A stretch of 6,862 bases of DNA from Candidatus Solibacter sp. (GTDB lineage: Bacteria; Acidobacteriota; Terriglobia; Bryobacterales; Bryobacteraceae), in NCBI GenBank assembly GCA_017883345.1, contig JADGNT010000268.1:1-6862 (forward strand). The letters run 5' to 3'. Below the pieces are notes generated by a model that worked only from the letters and a program-made list of their open reading frames with translations, did no database searches and had not been told where the DNA came from. Positions 6,565 through 6,862 of this stretch are shown here, in pieces. Each line of letters begins with the position of its first letter. Position 1 is the first letter of the stretch. The position numbers and the translations under genes were made by a program.

Positions 6565-6596
6565 CTCCGGGAGTTCGTGGAATCTGAAGGATGAGA

Positions 6597-6718
6597 TTCA
6601 ACGCAGAGACGCAGAGAACGCAGAGATAAGCGCAGAGAACACACGGAACCAGCCGGATCGGTTTTCTGTTCGGTTTTCTCTGCGGCTTCCTCTGCGTTCT
6701 CTGCGTCTCTGCGTTGAA
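6597..6718. repeat. Long inverted repeat built from CGCAGAGA units downstream of hoxH
   Basis: The left arm 6597-6625 is a perfect 29-base reverse complement of 6690-6718. After a 5-nt unmatched block the arms continue for nine matched bases (6631-6639 with 6676-6684), giving two 43-base arms around a 36-base loop (6640-6675). Each arm is itself a tandem of the octamer CGCAGAGA or its complement, with 8-9 base periodicity. In RNA this would form a very stable cruciform-like hairpin. No U-tract follows, so it is not a standard intrinsic terminator, though it may slow transcription or block 3' exonucleases. The element resembles dispersed intergenic repeats; no transposase is present. Confidence 0.8.
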
Positions 6719-6763
6719 GAGAATTTCTCGAAGCGCGATGCTGTCCACGATTAGAATAGAGAA

Positions 6764-6862
6764 TTGATTCCCCTTATCGAACTGGAAAACGTGACGGTAC
6801 GGCGCGAGGAGCGGATTGCGCTGGACTGTGTCACGCTCTCGGTCGCTCAGGGCGAGCATCTG
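6764..6862 (+). CDS. ABC-transporter ATP-binding protein, N-terminal fragment cut by the window end
   Basis: The frame encodes 33 residues, including IELENVTVRR (5-14) and ALDCVTLSVAQGEHL (19-33). This is the usual beginning of an ABC ATPase: the first beta strand, the aromatic/A-loop region, then the 'GE' just before the Walker A loop, which would follow beyond the window. A TTG at 6764 is the only plausible upstream start after the in-frame stop TAG at 6752-6754; the ribosome site is weak (AGAG at 6758-6761 is too close). The start is therefore uncertain, and GTG 6791 would cut into the conserved strand. It lies 45 bp after the inverted repeat and is probably a separate transcription unit from hox. 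The substrate cannot be told from this part. Confidence 0.7.
   Translation, partial: MIPLIELENVTVRREERIALDCVTLSVAQGEHL

Noticed and set aside
6564..6574. ACTC/GAGT mini-hairpin as a hoxH terminator
   Set aside because: The stem is only four pairs with a three-base loop and no T-run follows, so it is too weak to call.
6597..6718. CRISPR-like array suggested by the regularly repeated CGCAGAGA units
   Set aside because: Units are only 8-9 bases, with essentially no spacers between them, and the two arms are inverted relative to each other.
6554..6859. 101-codon minus-strand frame across the inverted repeat
   Set aside because: Its core (AETQRTQRK and CVLCAYLCVLCVSAL) is simply the translated CGCAGAGA repeat in both orientations, a known kind of spurious protein call. 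It also opposes the start of the ABC ATPase.

Overview
The window holds a five-gene [NiFe]-hydrogenase operon on the + strand in the order hoxE-hoxF-hoxU-hoxY-hoxH. This is the classical layout of group 3d, cytoplasmic bidirectional NAD-linked hydrogenases. Each gene is identified from cofactor-binding motifs read directly in the translated sequence. The DNA is GC-rich with strong Shine-Dalgarno sites. The spacers carry copies of a 'CGCAGAGA'-type repeat and a 'GCAGCCTGAAAGGCT'-type hairpin. I associate such repeats, from memory only, with Acidobacteriota of the Solibacter type and some other soil phyla, so the taxonomic guess is tentative.

Layout: 1-74 is a leader with a perfect -35 hexamer, a weaker -10 and a 22-bp dyad. 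hoxE (75-590) overlaps hoxF (587-3739), which begins at a GTG. A 161-bp spacer (3740-3900) contains repeat-like sequence and hairpins. hoxU (3901-4611) overlaps hoxY (4608-5138) by ATGA, and hoxH (5149-6564) follows after 10 bp. The spacer 6565-6763 is dominated by a long inverted repeat with a perfect 29-bp arm. The window ends in the first 33 codons of a probable ABC-transporter ATPase (6764-6862). No maturation gene (hyp genes, or the HoxW-type endopeptidase) lies in the window.

The most notable point is hoxF. It is 1050 codons, roughly twice the usual length. The normal FMN/NAD(H)/[4Fe-4S] HoxF body (about residues 1-560) is joined in frame to a complete GltD/NfnB-like FAD- and NADPH-binding iron-sulfur flavoprotein (about residues 564-1050). 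Expected electron flow in the core is H2 at the HoxH NiFe site, then the HoxY [4Fe-4S] cluster, the HoxU clusters, the HoxF [4Fe-4S] cluster and FMN, then NAD+, with HoxE as an additional [2Fe-2S] subunit. The fused module adds a second flavin and a second pyridine-nucleotide site. The complex may therefore couple H2, NAD(H) and NADP(H), possibly by electron bifurcation or confurcation or as a transhydrogenase. That function is inference; the fusion itself is read directly from one uninterrupted frame.
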